From the NCBI GenBank assembly GCA_027574665.1, contig CM050658.1, forward strand, positions 22,022,317 through 22,086,316: DNA of 64,000 bases. The letters are read 5' to 3'. The stretch comes from Rhynochetos jubatus. Its lineage: Eukaryota > Chordata > Aves > Eurypygiformes > Rhynochetidae. Positions 52,201-63,440 of this stretch are shown piece after piece (positions within the stretch are counted from its first letter, which is position 1; each line of letters starts with the position of its first letter). The position numbers and the translations under genes were made by a program. A model generated the notes under the pieces. It was given only the letters and a program-made list of their open reading frames with translations. It had not been told where the DNA came from and made no database searches.

Positions 52201-55200
52201 AACTGATGGCAGTGGGCTGAGACAGGACACAGCCAGTAGAAGAGAACGAATTCAAGCTCATCATAAGCACTGCAAGGCTGGATGATCTAGATGCCTCAAC
52301 CAGCTGGCTTTCTATTATTCACTCTTCCTTGGATGTTGCTCACATGTAGTGTTTCAATAACCAAAAACTTGTGAAGGCTTCATCTTCTTGAAAAGCCCAG
52401 GGAACAGTGTGGCTCATGAGATGGAAAGGAAGCTCTGTAATTCTGCAGGGGTACAGGTACAAAGAAACAGACATAAGATATCCAAGCCATTACCACTGTT
52501 CCTGAAGGGATTGTCTTCCAAAACAGGTAAACACACACCACCACTGAGGAAAAAGATAAAATTAATTCTGTTCCTCTGACACAGCAGTTCTTCATCTTGG
52601 GTTCACAGCATGCAAATGTAAGACAAGTAGTTTTATTGGGGGAAAAAAAGCCTAACTAAGAAGATATACAGAGTACAAGAGCTTGAAAACCATTTTTCCA
52701 CTAGAAGATGCAGTTGTGAAAAACCTGGTACCAAGGAATGTTTTTCATTCCTCCTCAAAAGGACTGAAGACACTGGGTCTGAATGAACACTCGTACCCCC
52801 TCCAAGAGCCAGCATTACTACACAGTGACCCACACTGCTAGAGGATGTCAGATCCAGAGAGAGAAAAAGGCAGACAACCTTCTGGTGCTAAGGGATAGAT
52901 GGGAGCGCTGCCTGCATCGTAGCTGGACTGTTTATTTCACAAGGAGGAGGATGGTTTATGGGGCCAAGCTGCAGGGTCACTTAAAATAAATGTTCACTCC
53001 AAAGGGAAGCTAAGGCAGGAAAGACAGAGGGAGGGATTGTGTTTGCTACCAAGAAGTTACATGCTGCCTGGACAGCCTTTCTCACACTCTCCTGGGCACT
53101 GAGTGCAGGTTTTCCAGAACTCTTGGAAAAGCAAACAAGAAGCAGAAATTCATATTTTTGCAGTTATCTTTAAAGTCATGGGATCAGAATGGGTGAGCAG
53201 TCCCAAAGTTACACTCTGCTTCTCAAAGACTTTTAATTAGTGCTTTGTCTCCCTTCCCCTATACCTACTAGTCTTTAGCTGAATCTCCCTTTTGATTAAC
53301 TTAACTCCAGGCTTCTTGTTTCTCTATTACACAGCTGCAGAAGCAACTAATTCCTGGCAAAACACAGAAAAGACAGGGAAGGGCAGATGGGTTGATAAAA
53401 CAAAGGCAACAAAAAATGTCAGTTGTTTGTCTGTGTCCCACCACGCACATGACACGAAGCCCACAGGATCCAGAAATTAAATCTCTCACCACATTTCTAT
53501 GAGATCACTCCCCAGATAATTATCCGTTAAATCCTTCTCCATTTTACTTGAAAGATGTACATCCTAAAGATTTCTGCAGATCTCTACCCTCCATCACACA
53601 TTAACGATGTTCCACCCCATAATTAAGCAGGCACTCTATTAAATACCACTGTGAAGTTCTTAATGGAGCCAAACAGCCACTTCAGGGGCAGTGAGACACT
53701 GTATTCGTTAACGAGGTTTGGAAGCACTGCTTTAGGTCATAAACAGGTTATCAGCTTGCCTGCTGCCAAGCCGCGCAGAGCATGTCCGCAGCTGGACTGC
53801 TATTTAACTGAAGTTTCTTATCCCAACTCATCTTCTGATGAGAACATAAAATTAACTGCCAGCATCAGTGGGCACACGCCTTTTACGCAACTCAGGCCTC
53901 AAATATAAAAAGAACAGACCTGCGGAAGTCCTGCAGCTCAAACAGGGGAACATAAGTCTTCCATCCCACTGTTCTTCAGAACAGCTCATTCCTCACCTCT
54001 GCTAAAAAGACTCTACTTCCCTCAAAATAGATTTCACCATCTCAGTTTAGAAGGGGTCCGCTGTAGATGAACCACAGTCACAAGAGATGCTAGTCCAAAA
54101 GCTCCAGTTGCCTCCATGGCTGCTGAGCAGAAAGCAAGCCTCTAGTCCATATACATATATATCATATATCATCAGTCCAAGTTTCAGAGATCAGAGTTTT
54201 TATCCATTTAGCTCATCAATTACAATTTTTATTTACACATCTCAAAACAAACAGATAAAAGCACTTTGTTTGCTAACAAATCACCCTAAGATCTTAGCAG
54301 TTATGGCAAAGTAATCAAGGCACTTAGAATGTTGTCTGCTTTACCCCCGATTTATATGAATGTAACCGATTGCAGCTCTTTCCCCCTCTGTAAATAAGGA
54401 TAATGTTCCCTATTTATTTCATGGGGGTAGCTGAAGGTTGAATTAACTAGGCTTCTGCGAGGACTAGGATTCTGCAGAGAGGATTAAAAACATATATACA
54501 CAAACACATTACAATGAGAATTAAATTGTTTGTTATCATGCTTGCTTCTAAATGGACTCATTGAGAAACACCTGAAATCAAATAGCGTAGAGTTCGATTT
54601 ACTGTACTACAAAGAGGAACTCGGTACATCCACAGATTAGCTGGTAAGGCAAGCATAACGCACCTCAAAGCAGTTACACTCCTAGAAATTGGGACTTTTA
54701 AAGAAAGGAAGATTTTTTTTTTTTTTTTTTTTGCTGATGAGCTAAGTTAGATATAAAACATTATAAAACACTGGTAAGAGAAGCTTTCATCAAGTATCTA
54801 CAAACATCATTGCTAATGCAGGAATTCCTATTTTTGACACCTTTGGTGAATAGCTCAGTATGATGCCTACAGCAAGACAAGAGCAAAGTGTTCGCCTCTT
54901 TAACTGCAGCCACTGGTTTTAGAGGATTCAGCAGGAAAAGCGTGCACGTCAGCATTCTCCCAGCTGGCTCTATGAGATTTAATTTACGCCAACCACAGAG
55001 TGACTGCGAGAGCTCCCCGAGATGCCACAGCATGAAAACTGAAGGGTGGGGGTTAAACAAGCAGCAATGCACACCAGATGTCTAAGGAGGACAGCTAAAA
55101 GATCCGGCACACAAGGAAGCATATTAAAAAAAAATTCCCCTTCAATGCCATAAATATTTATACTAAATCCAAGAAACTGGCCGAGTTCAAACTTGTCCTG

Positions 55201-58200
55201 TATGATTCATACAGCACTTCCCTCAGCCCATCTTCATTTAACGTGTTCTGTATAAAACGACCACAAAGGAGGTGCCACAGTTATGTCAACTTTTTTTTCT
55301 ATATACTGAGGGTAGCTTTTGTAGAGCTCCTGCTTTAGAAGAGATTACTTTCCAAAGAATATAAACGGAACAACTAAAGAGTCTTATTTTACTTGGCGAG
55401 CTCTTGTGTGGCATTTACTGATCTTCCTAGGTAATTTAGATTCATAGAAATTGTTTCCTTTTGACTGGACAACTTTCATTTTCTTCATACAGCCATTTAA
55501 TTACAATTAGCAATGCATCACGGAGAAAACAACTCCGATTTAGTAATCTGGAGCCAAGAAACAATAATTTTCTGAACTGTTCTGCTCTAAAAGTGTCAAA
55601 ACCTGCTAATTTTACAAATACCTGGAAGTGAGACACTCTAAACATTAACAATTAAATAACAAAATTGGAAGTCGCAATACCATGTCGGAAGTGCAACCGG
55701 AATGCACCAATGCCATCTGTACAACAAGTAAATACTCCCAAAAAGACAACAGCCTTTCCAAAAGATCCACCTAACAGCTTCGGTTTTCGGTAACGGCAAA
55801 GGCTACTGCCAACCTGCAGCTCCGTGATTTTTGGTTAAAAGAAAAGATAATAAAGAGTTCAATACTGGCTCATATTCCCCTGCTGCAGTGCCATTCCTAT
55901 CCCGGGCAACAAAGACAGGCTCAATGGCTAAACCTCTCTGACTTTAACTACAACCCATGTTTAAAGGCAAAAAGCCTATTTCTGCATGCTGAGGAATAAA
56001 CATTAAGTCTCGCAAACCAGGAGGTGTAATGCTGAGCGATTTCCATGCCTGCCCTGTCAAATAGGTTTCCAGGAAAAACTACTGCTTTTTAAACACAACT
56101 GGTTCCAAACTTTTCCTGGGAGAGCAAATATATTTCCTGGAACCCGTTAGCAACATTTGGAAGAACGGGAGGAAAGTTATACACTACAAGGCTTGATTCT
56201 CACAGTTGACAAGGAACACTCCAAAATTATGAGCAGTGAGAAGGAACATGTCCTAAAATCAAAGAGACACTGGTAACAACATGTATTATGAGAAGACAGG
56301 AGCCAGGGGTTTTGTGAAGGAACTAAGCTGGCACCTACCTGCCAACGGCATCCTTTCTTTCCTCCTCCTGTGCCACACAGGCTGTAACATTCCACTTACC
56401 CCCAATATCATCTACCTCCATCCACGCACACTACACTGTGGATGACCTTTTCCTCCAAAGACAAAGCAAGGCAGCAAGTGTCAACGAGCATTTTTGGAGG
56501 GACGAGCTGGACTGCACCATGCGCTACAACGTTCAACAAGCTCTTGCTTGGAATGCTAGCAACAACAAAATTACCACACAAGTGCTACTTCAAAAAACTC
56601 TGATGCCAAAGAGTGCCATGAACCTTTGGTAAAGCAACCATTCTACACTCTGCTTCTCGCTTTTGTCCCCCACACCCCTATGTTTTACCCGAGATTTTCA
56701 GGACTTTAGTTCCTATTAAAATGAGATACCTGAAGTTCTGTGGGGAAGACTCACCAACCTCGCTGAAGTTTCTGAACCAATGCTGTGGTGGTCCCAGGAA
56801 CACCATTACTAAAACTGCACCAAGAGCTGTATGGAGCTCTTTCCTGACAACCGGAATGCTCCAAGCTTGCCTTACCTTAGAATCAGTGCCAAACTACTAG
56901 TGATGTTCAGAATAAACCCCCTCCATCCAAGTCCATCCACCTGTCACACGAGATTTACAAGTTGACAGAGGTAGCTCTAGTTAAGAGCTCAGCCGCCCAC
57001 TCAAAACTGCATGTGTGTGGGTCAACCTCCAGCCTCTCTTCCCATCCCACCGAGAGCCCTAAAACACCAGCCAGCACACACCAACCTACACGCCATCACA
57101 ACCCTCGCAGAGATGGGCAGTAGAGCGCCTGCGCCTTCTTAGAAAAGCTGTTAAGTGAAGCACCACGGAAACGTGCCTCCAGGAAATCAAAACCACGTAC
57201 TGTGGCACACGGGGTGTGTGTCACACGGGGTGTGTGTCACAGCACCCACAGTCCCGGTGTAGGGCTTCCACAGCCACCTCTAGCAGTGCTGTGTCACGCA
57301 GACGGTTGTCTTCCAAAGCCCACGGCTTGTGCTGAGAGGGAAAGGAAACAATGACCCTGTGTGTCCAGCAATCGTTCCATGTGGATCTGTAAAGCAATTT
57401 TCAGGGAGATGATACATGATGAAGAGAAAATTGCCTGGCTTTAAGAAAAAAAAATTAAACCCAAAACCACTCACGATGCCCTAACACTGAAAAAGGGTTA
57501 TTTTTGTAAACACTCCTCCAGAAACTTGTATTCGTCACTACCTCATACTATTATCAGTGAAAAATTATAGGCTCTGTCCTGCTGGATTATTGTTAGTGTA
57601 AACAACTTTGCTAAATTGCTTGGCACAGTGTCTGCATGCAGCATGTTAAGACTCTGTAGTCTATTCAGCCAAAAATCAAATATAAAGGCCCATCTGTATT
57701 AATCCTCAAGAAGAAATTAATAGACAACTATTTTCATGCAAAGCAGATCTTTAAAAAAGGCAAAACCAATACATATGGATGAACTTTTTCATTCATAATT
57801 TCAGATGCCACACAATGAAGACTGTTGTTTAAGCTTTATTTTTTCTCTAACAGTTCTCCATACAATACAGTGCATTGTTCAAACTCTGGAGTAATTTAAG
57901 CTTTTTCAATGTCTCCTAAAATCCTTGGATTTATATCCAAAGAGACCTGGCACTGTAACAAATTTGACTTGTGAGTAACAAGTTACAGCCTTTAAGCAAA
58001 TTGCTCATTAACACAGAATTCCACTTACTGCTACAAACCTCACTACCTTTTATCTCAGGAAAAAAAAAAATGCTGCCTATCTTATCTGTGGAAAGCTGTG
58101 GGATAACCCACTATTATATTTGTTTTCTTAATTACCTTGTTTGAGTTCTCAGTACAAATGCTGAACTAGCATCAAGAATGAGGAGAACAACAGAACTCCA

Positions 58201-61200
58201 GGGGAGAAAAAAAAAATGCTTCAGTGTGACCTAAATCTAGCTTGCCTTTGATGAATGAGGAAAATAAACTGAATTTTGATGTCAGTCCTGAAAAGGATAT
58301 TCCCAACTTCATGTTAGGAGGAAATGAGTAAGAAAAGCCCAACTGTGAAGCTGGAGCTCTTTGTTTTTTCCTGGAGATAAAAGACACTGAATAAGCAAAA
58401 CACACAGAATGTTCTGTAAGCGGAACATTCTGTAGGTGCATCTCGATTTACATGCCTTTGAACAGAAACTTTACACTGCATTACAAAGAACACCACTTGA
58501 TTCACCATGAAGGAGATTTTAATCCCATTTATTATTCCACTAATTCTTAAGAGAAGAATAGTGTTAAAATCATTTTATATCCTTAGAAACTAAACCAAAT
58601 GGTGGAGTTAATAGGAGAAACCGATGCTACAAACCCAGAGTAAAATGCAAGGTCAGAAAAAAAAAACTGATGGAAACTAGAACTTCAGAAAACATGTTAC
58701 ATTTCACTGAAAAGCCAATGAAGTTAGGAGCAGCTGTTTCAGGCTCCTTGTTCGATATCATACACCTAAACAGGCCTTTTTGGGAAGGTACACAGATACG
58801 CAAAACGCCTTGCGGTGCCCTCGGCAGCAGTACAGCTATGCCGGCTCAGCGCTGCAGCCAACTAATGCTTCACCGGCACAGGAAGTCACCAAAACAAGTA
58901 TGTAATATGCCACTAACTCATGTAGGCTGTCCCGAAACTAAGAAGGGGTGTTTCTCTATAAATCTGGATCCAATTTTCTTCATTAAAAAACTCCAGCCTT
59001 CTGGACTGTCCAGAGAACTCTGTAACTGTTTTGAGTGCTCCAAGTCTCATAACATGCCTGGGGGATCTCTTAGCATCTTATTGCATTTCTTTATACCTTT
59101 CCCAGCACGGCAGCTCAAGCCTTAAGAATGCAGTAATAACACAAAGCATTCAAAAATGGGAGAGGGAGGAAGGAAGGCAGAACCCTGCCTTCCAGCACAC
59201 CACCATCTGGACGCTCCCTCAGCTAAACCACCAAATGAAACCAGTCTTCAGCTTGGAGACCTTCTCATTCATATCCTATGGGAAACGAGGAGCCAAAACT
59301 TGTCAGGCTGCCCCTGCACTGGTCAGAGCATAGGATCACCTGTGGTTTGTTCTGTTTAATGCTGAGCCCTCCTGCCATTACCTCACACACAAGGCTCTCG
59401 GGGAAAGAATATTCAGCTGAAGTGAGTTTCCATTGCAAAACAAGATGCAGATGTTCCACCTCTGAATACGCGCCCGGATCAAGTGCTTGTCATATGATAG
59501 GAGGCACTAGGAATGCCAGACTGGTACAGAATGGTTCTGCTCCGTGGCCTTTGCACCTCAGCAAGGACAAGAGTCTCCCAAGGGTTTTCTGATGTCTCTG
59601 AGCTCATTAGAAAGAAAACAATTATAAGAAAGCACTACTCATTAAAGTGGTCATTGTTGATCACTGGCGGCAAACGTTTAGTAGGAGGATATCAGATGTA
59701 TCCCTGCTACCAGTCAGCATCCAGATGCTGAGACGACAATTCTCCGATTATGTCTTCTTTTATTCCTTATTGCTCCAAATATATTAAAATAAATGGCTTC
59801 AAATGATTGATCATTGCTAATTTAACTGTCACTCTCCCACTGGCCAAGACTAAACATTCTCATTTCAGTGATTTTAAAATTGTCTTTCACCGGAGAGGGA
59901 GACAAAACTCAAATGTTCTCCTCGATGAAACCTGTTAAAAAAACCCAAACCACTATGTTGTTAAAATTAAGATTTCCCTCCAAAAGCATCAACCAGAGTT
60001 TAGATTATCGTGGGGCATCACAAGGAGCTCAAAGTCAGTAACGATATTAAGAAAACACTCAAAAGGGCAACCATTATCAGCATAAAACAAATCCCGCCGA
60101 GGAAAGGAAATAGCTTTATGCTGTGGTTCAACGTTACAGACCCCCATTCAAAAACCCTCTCACCTTGTCGCTAGTTGCCATCCTTTAGCTGGCTGTGGCT
60201 GTCCTACTTACACGAGTATGCAGAACTTCCCCTCATTTTACAGAATCACGGAAGTGATCTCCAGAGGTGCCTTCAACTAGTCCAAACCTTCCACTCAAAA
60301 CCAGGCTCAACTGGGGCAGGTCGCTCAGGGCCCCATCCAGTCGGGTTCTGAGTATCTCCAGTGATGGAGACTCTGCAACCTCTCCAGGAAACCTGTGTTA
60401 GACTGCCCTCACAGTGAAAAGGAAAATTCTGGTCTTGTGTTCTCACTCCTGAGGAAACAGTCAACTTCAGTTAAGGTTCCATATTACAAAGCGGTCAGCT
60501 AAACCCACAACACCCCATTCACCGTTAAGAAGTAACGGGAGAACTTCACGTATCTCGTTTTCCCTCCAACCTCAACCAAAGGACACTCTTCTGTCCATAA
60601 AGCAGATCCCACCTATATAAGTCGCCATTCTACTTTCTTCCCCCAGACCTCGGCTGAGAAAGCCAAAATCAGAAGCATGGTTCATGGGCTCAACAGCACT
60701 CTGCCAATAAACGCTCCCATACTCACTGAAGCACCATCATGAATGGCACGACTTAGGAACAGAACGAGATTAAGACACAGCTGAGGTTTCCTGCACCTAC
60801 CAGTCAAGAAAGGCAAACCAAGCGCTGGCATTAACTCAGTTCCCTGAAGCTTGCAGGTAATAAGCTGCTAGCTGTAACTCTTGCTGGGCAAGAAAAAGCA
60901 GGACCTGTCTTGGGATGCAAATTGTATTCTTCTACTCCACCTTGAATGAAAGGGCTGCCAAACGCACACGATGGAAGAACTCTTCCTATTTCACTCCTAG
61001 GTACCAATACCGCTCGTACCCATACGCTGCAGCTAGAAATCAATGGCATGTAGTCCCAGTGGCTTGTGCCAGAGGTGGAAGATTAAAACCGCTAGTAAAC
61101 CTCGTAAAACGATAATGACACATTTCACCAGCGTACCGATTATCTCAATGAGCAACAGCCAGCAATTCAAGAGAGATTCTACAGAAATAAGGAACCCATC

Positions 61201-63237
61201 CCATTTATTTTCTGTGGCATACAGGTCCATAATTCTTTCCTCTGAAATTACAAACCTACTTTCACATCATACAACGTATTTGCATCTGACCCTACATCTG
61301 CAAAAGCACTTTTCAGGAAGGCATCTATTTATAAGTAGTTCAAGTATGACCTTCAATAAATCCTAATTAATTGAGTTTGAAAGGGCACTTTGTTGCCAAT
61401 ATGTTACTACCGCAGCAGTGTCTTTGAAAAGACGAGATCCATCACTGCTGACACAACCCACTTACAAAATAAATACTACGGCAGAGGCATGGAAGATCTG
61501 TAGGCATCTCTGAAACACCCCCGAGATCAGTGCAGATGTTGCCAGTGTTTATACTTTTTAAAGCACGGGGATATAAACACCTCACTATAAACACCACTGA
61601 AGTTTTGCTTTTCTTTTCTTCATTTTGTGTGTGTTTATTTTAGTGTTAAAAACATTAACTTCCATAATAAGGGAAATAGCAACAGATGTTTCAACTAAAC
61701 AGACTGCTATAGCGGAGTGTATTCCTTAAGCTCTTCTGTTGCTTTTGAACTCTCAGAGCTAAGATCGGGTTAAATAACAATTATTGAAGAAGGGGTGGGG
61801 ACAAAAGGGGCTGGAAAGAATCTTCCATAAATATTAGGCATAATTATAACACATTGAACTAATGAGCCAAAACTACACTTTTTCTGCCTTAGTCAACAAA
61901 ACACTCAGGAACGTGTACCACATAAGTAGAATTTCACGCAAAACTTCACAGTCTTCATCAGAAGTTGCCAATCCCTTCCAAGTAAAGCCCTGGTTACTAC
62001 AAAGAGCAATGAAGTTCAGGGATCCTGCAAGTTGCTTTCCCTCCGCCCCCCTCCAACTAGTTTTCTTGCTGTAATGGAGAAAGCACGGGACAACAAAGAG
62101 CCTGGAAAGTCACGTCTGCCGAATCCCAGCTCTCTATTACTCAGTACCGACGGGCAAGCTCAATCTCCCGTAAAAGAGCCAATATACACATAATTGTGCA
62201 GGAGAGTAAAGGAGGAAAAGACGAAACGGGGTTATTAACAGTTCCACAGGGAGCCCCCCCTCCACTTCCCGAAGGAAAGAAACGTGGCCACGCCGAGCGA
62301 CAGCAAAGATGGTCTTTTCCAAAGTGAGGTTCAGCTCCCTGTCTTCCGGCCTGGCCTTGTACGAGCCGAGCCCTATGCACACTCCATACTGCTTCTTCCC
62401 CGACAACCGCAGCAAGTTTATTTTCCAAACGAACACGGGAAACGTCCCCGCTGAATCAGAAGACAGATTTCTGCAGTGCTTGTGCGTGGCTACAGCAAAC
62501 CCAGTCCCGCTGCCAAGCTGGGTTAGCTCAGAGGTGCCTTTCTTCCCAGGCAAAGCCAAGCCATAACCACTGCTGCAAGCGGCACGTAGGTGAAGCTCCG
62601 CCACGTTCGGACACTGCCTGCCCCGTTACCCCGCGGGCCTGCCCGCGGCCCGCGATCGCGCACCATGTGCGGAGCACACGCCGGACGCCTCGGCTGAAGG
62701 CGACACAAGCAAAACCCAGACTCGGGCCAAGAGGGAAAAATCCCAAACTCCTACGTTTTCCAGCCGGTTGTGTAATTCTCCCCCAGGGCCCGTTCCGTGG
62801 CGGGAGCGGCGCGGGGAGGGGGCGGCCGGGGAGGGGCCCCGCCGCTCCCGCCCGGGCCGCGGCGCAGGCCGGCTCACCCAGCGGGCTCTCCCACCGCTGC
62901 CGCGGCCCCGGCGGGAGCCCCCAGCCAGAACGGTACCTGCCGCGGGAGCAACGCCCGCCTTCAGGAAAGAGGCAAAACTGAGTACGCTCTTTGTAAAACA
63001 GGAAGGGGAAAATTTAATTTCAAAAAATCCTTTAGACAAAGCGTTCGCAACCCAGACTGCCGGGTCCCGCACAACCCACCGCACAGATTTCCAGAGGCAA
63101 AATCCATGTAGAAAACACACCCGACAAAGGACGCTCCGTGAAAGGAAACCATTACCTTCGTAGCACAGAATGCCGATATTGTTGTTCATCTTGTCCAGGT
63201 ACTGGTAGTTCAACAGGTCCATCTTCATCAATAGCAT
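19025..63237 (-). CDS. VGLL4: VGLL4 gene, full coding span (five coding exons, 294 aa)
   Basis: This is vestigial-like family member 4, a nuclear transcription cofactor that binds TEAD factors through two Tondu (TDU) motifs and competes with YAP/TAZ, damping Hippo-pathway output. The five exons (82, 190, 223, 121 and 269 nt) have GT-AG borders and joining phases, and together give 294 codons plus TGA. In order the protein shows an N-terminal segment (MDLLNYQYL, residues 6-14), a basic KRK at 61-63 likely to act in nuclear import, an acidic DQGDDELD stretch (67-74), an RSRSP patch (106-110), a Cys/His cluster (173-193), TDU1 (about 213-226) and TDU2 (about 242-260), then a Ser-rich tail ending in VVS. 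From memory, the human isoform with this first exon is 296 aa and collinear. No frameshift or missing exon is seen. The alternative human first exon (starting METPL) was not found and may lie outside the window. Confidence 0.97.
19722..19760. repeat. 15-bp tandem repeat, 2.6 copies
   Basis: The unit AAATTACCGCATTCC is present at 19722-19736 and 19737-19751, with a partial third copy. Each junction creates GCATTCCA, a TEAD-type (MCAT) word. It lies in VGLL4 intron 4. Confidence 0.9.
20296..20318. repeat. Inverted repeat, 9-bp arms
   Basis: ATAATGATG and CATCATTAT are perfect complements separated by 5 nt, within an AT-rich ATAATAAT stretch of VGLL4 intron 4. Confidence 0.8.
21131..21251 (-). 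CDS. VGLL4: VGLL4 coding exon 4 (residues 166-206, Cys/His cluster)
   Basis: The acceptor is CCCCACTAG|AACCGT and the donor AGCA|GTAAGT (GT at 21130-21129). The exon encodes NRPSVITCASANNRN, then CNLSHCPIAHSGC and a PAYRRPSSS linker. Within 21 residues there are four Cys and two His: C173, C181, H185, C186, H190, C193. The core CNLSHCPIAHSGC is, from memory, unchanged in human VGLL4. The last base is the first base of Thr206, completed by exon 5. No zinc-binding role is known to me. Confidence 0.96.
21252..24316 (-). other. VGLL4: VGLL4 intron 3 (3.1 kb)
   Basis: GTACTG…CACTAG intron separating exons 3 and 4. It is AT-rich and no repeat element or exon is recognised. Confidence 0.9.
24317..24539 (-). 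CDS. VGLL4: VGLL4 coding exon 3 (residues 91-165)
   Basis: The acceptor is GTTTTAG|AAACAAG, and its first A completes a Leu codon. The exon encodes NKTANGDYRKEHRERSRSP (an RS/SP patch that is a plausible proline-directed kinase target), then MSLHANHMYAS, LALTKNSMDA and TPTLTSVERQQ. The donor is CAGCAG|GTACTG, GT at 24316-24315, phase 0. Met119 (codon at 24457-24455) has A at -3 and is the natural start for any transcript that begins in intron 2. Such a protein would be 176 aa and keep both TDU motifs. Confidence 0.96.
34870..35560. promoter_or_regulatory. Intronic CpG island, candidate alternative promoter
   Basis: About 0.7 kb of very CpG-dense sequence in intron 2. On the minus strand there is a strong splice donor, CCAAGTTG|GTGAGG (GT at 35300-35299), with no ATG in the 160 nt before it, as expected of a noncoding first exon that could splice to VGLL4 exon 3. 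On the plus strand two ATGGCGGC elements (35029 and 35262) match the YY1 motif, often found just after start sites, so rightward transcription is also possible. Transcript data would decide between them. Confidence 0.5.
38260..38415. promoter_or_regulatory. Small CpG-rich intronic element with MARE-like palindrome
   Basis: A compact GC/CpG block in otherwise AT-rich intron 2. It contains GCTGATGTCAGC (38371-38382), close to the CRE-type Maf recognition element TGCTGACGTCAGCA. A GTGACGCC half-site lies at 38351-38358, and AGGATAAGG, a GATA-type core, follows at about 38400. It could be an enhancer or a minor promoter. No splice donor was assigned. Confidence 0.35.
39158..39510 (-). mobile_element. 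CR1 LINE fragment, 3' end (best preserved copy)
   Basis: On the plus strand it reads as the complement of a CR1 3' end: GGTTGGAAGGGACTTCTAGAG, then GATCATCTAGTCCAACTCCC, the TCTCCAGGGAAGGAGACTCC block, GGGCAGCCTGTCCCAGGGCTC and GGGCACCACTGAGAAGAGCC. About 350 bp, 5'-truncated, and close to consensus over most of its length, so probably the youngest copy here. It lies in VGLL4 intron 2 in the same orientation as the gene. The boundary at the GATATTT duplication near 39471 is uncertain. Confidence 0.92.
42251..42440 (-). CDS. VGLL4: VGLL4 coding exon 2 (residues 28-91)
   Basis: The acceptor is CTGTAG followed by GTGAAGC, and the first two bases complete the Gly codon begun in exon 1. The encoded protein starts EAALRGEPR and includes the Pro-rich RTGPPPISP, the basic NKRK (probable nuclear localisation), an acidic run DQGDDELDCEND (67-78) and MFNPHL. 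The donor is CATCT|GTAAGT, with GT at 42250-42249. This is the first exon shared by the known VGLL4 isoforms. At 190 nt it is not a multiple of three, so skipping it would shift the frame. Confidence 0.96.
46947..46970. repeat. AT-rich inverted repeat, 9-bp arms
   Basis: TGTACATAT and ATATGTACA are perfect complements around a 6-nt spacer, inside a TACATATAT-rich patch of VGLL4 intron 1. Confidence 0.75.
47640..47930. promoter_or_regulatory. Enhancer-like AT-rich segment with homeobox motifs
   Basis: A stretch of VGLL4 intron 1 with clustered transcription-factor words: AATTAATTAGTAATGG, CCTAATTATAAAATGC, a Sox-like AACAACAAAA, and ATTATAATTGATAG. The words are distinct and not simple repeats, which resembles conserved vertebrate noncoding elements. 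Conservation itself cannot be seen from one sequence. Confidence 0.3.
51692..51777. repeat. 43-bp tandem duplication (two copies)
   Basis: Copies at 51692-51734 and 51735-51777 are directly adjacent and differ at only two positions (T/G and G/A). The near-identity points to a recent duplication, such as replication slippage. Confidence 0.95.
54713..54732. repeat. Homopolymer run of 20 T
   Basis: Twenty uninterrupted T on the plus strand in VGLL4 intron 1. No retrocopy sequence or target-site duplication was seen beside it. Confidence 0.9.
57206..57240. repeat. 16-bp tandem repeat, 2.2 copies
   Basis: The unit CACACGGGGTGTGTGT is present twice exactly (57206-57221 and 57222-57237), followed by CAC. 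Its flanks (CACAC/GTGTG) are complementary, so each unit can fold on itself. Confidence 0.9.
57540..57770. promoter_or_regulatory. Enhancer-like segment with FOX and POU-type motifs
   Basis: Contains GTAAACAAC (forkhead core), GAAATTAATAGAC (homeobox-like) and TTTTCATGCAAAGCAG (octamer/POU-like) in a non-repetitive, AT-rich part of VGLL4 intron 1. Offered as a candidate regulatory element only. Confidence 0.25.
60241..60475 (-). mobile_element. CR1 LINE fragment, diverged
   Basis: Complement of a CR1 3' region. It starts with CAGAATCACGGAAG, and the blocks CTCCAGTGATGGAGACTCTG and CAACCTCTCCAGGAAACCTG correspond to the usual 'gatggagactccacaacctctctgggcaacctg' segment. It is more diverged than the copies at 9.6 and 39.2 kb, so older or of another CR1 subfamily. 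It lies in VGLL4 intron 1. Confidence 0.8.
63156..63237 (-). CDS. VGLL4: VGLL4 coding exon 1 (residues 1-28, start codon)
   Basis: Minus-strand ATG at 63237-63235, preceded immediately in frame by TAA, so no longer N-terminus is possible in this exon. It encodes MLLMKMDLLNYQYL, then DKMNNNIG, and ends in CYE plus the first base of a Gly codon. The donor is GAAG|GTAATG, with GT at 63155-63154. Human VGLL4 has an almost identical exon (MLFMKMDLL, from memory). Three Met codons cluster at positions 1, 4 and 6. Met1 has a weak context (T at -3, C at +4) and Met6 a strong one (A at -3, G at +4), so initiation may be mostly at Met6. Confidence 0.95.
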
Positions 63238-63440
63238 TTATCGGGCTAGCAAAGAAGACCAGCTTGTTCGCTCTCGCCCGGGCCGAGGGAGAAGGCAGGC
63301 AGGCAAATGGTGCCGAGTACGCGCCCGGCTTCCTAAACTTCCCTAGCGCAAGGCCCGGCCTCCGCTAATCACAACAAAGTGTGAGGAAGGGAAGCCGGGG
63401 GGTTGAAGCGCACGCACTCTCCCTTCCCAACTCCCGAAAA

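Larger units (their letters stand above)
42441..63155 (-). other. VGLL4: VGLL4 intron 1 (20.7 kb)
   Basis: GTAATG…CTGTAG intron. No coding exon recognised on either strand. It contains a CR1 fragment (about 60241-60475), a 43-bp tandem duplication (51692-51777), a 20-T run (54713-54732), a 16-bp tandem repeat (57206-57240), and two AT-rich, homeobox-motif-bearing segments that look like enhancers (about 47640-47930 and 57540-57770). Lines sampled by eye show the plus strand A- and C-rich, as expected of a minus-strand transcript. Confidence 0.9.

Noticed and set aside
54713-54732. Poly(T) run as the tail of a retrocopy
   Set aside because: No gene-like sequence or target-site duplication flanks it, so a simple homopolymer is more likely.
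62626-63237. 203-codon minus-strand ORF starting at the VGLL4 ATG
   Set aside because: It reads through the exon 1 donor into GC-rich intron 1. Only the first 27 codons are exon, and the rest has the Arg/Gly/Pro-rich composition of CpG-island DNA.
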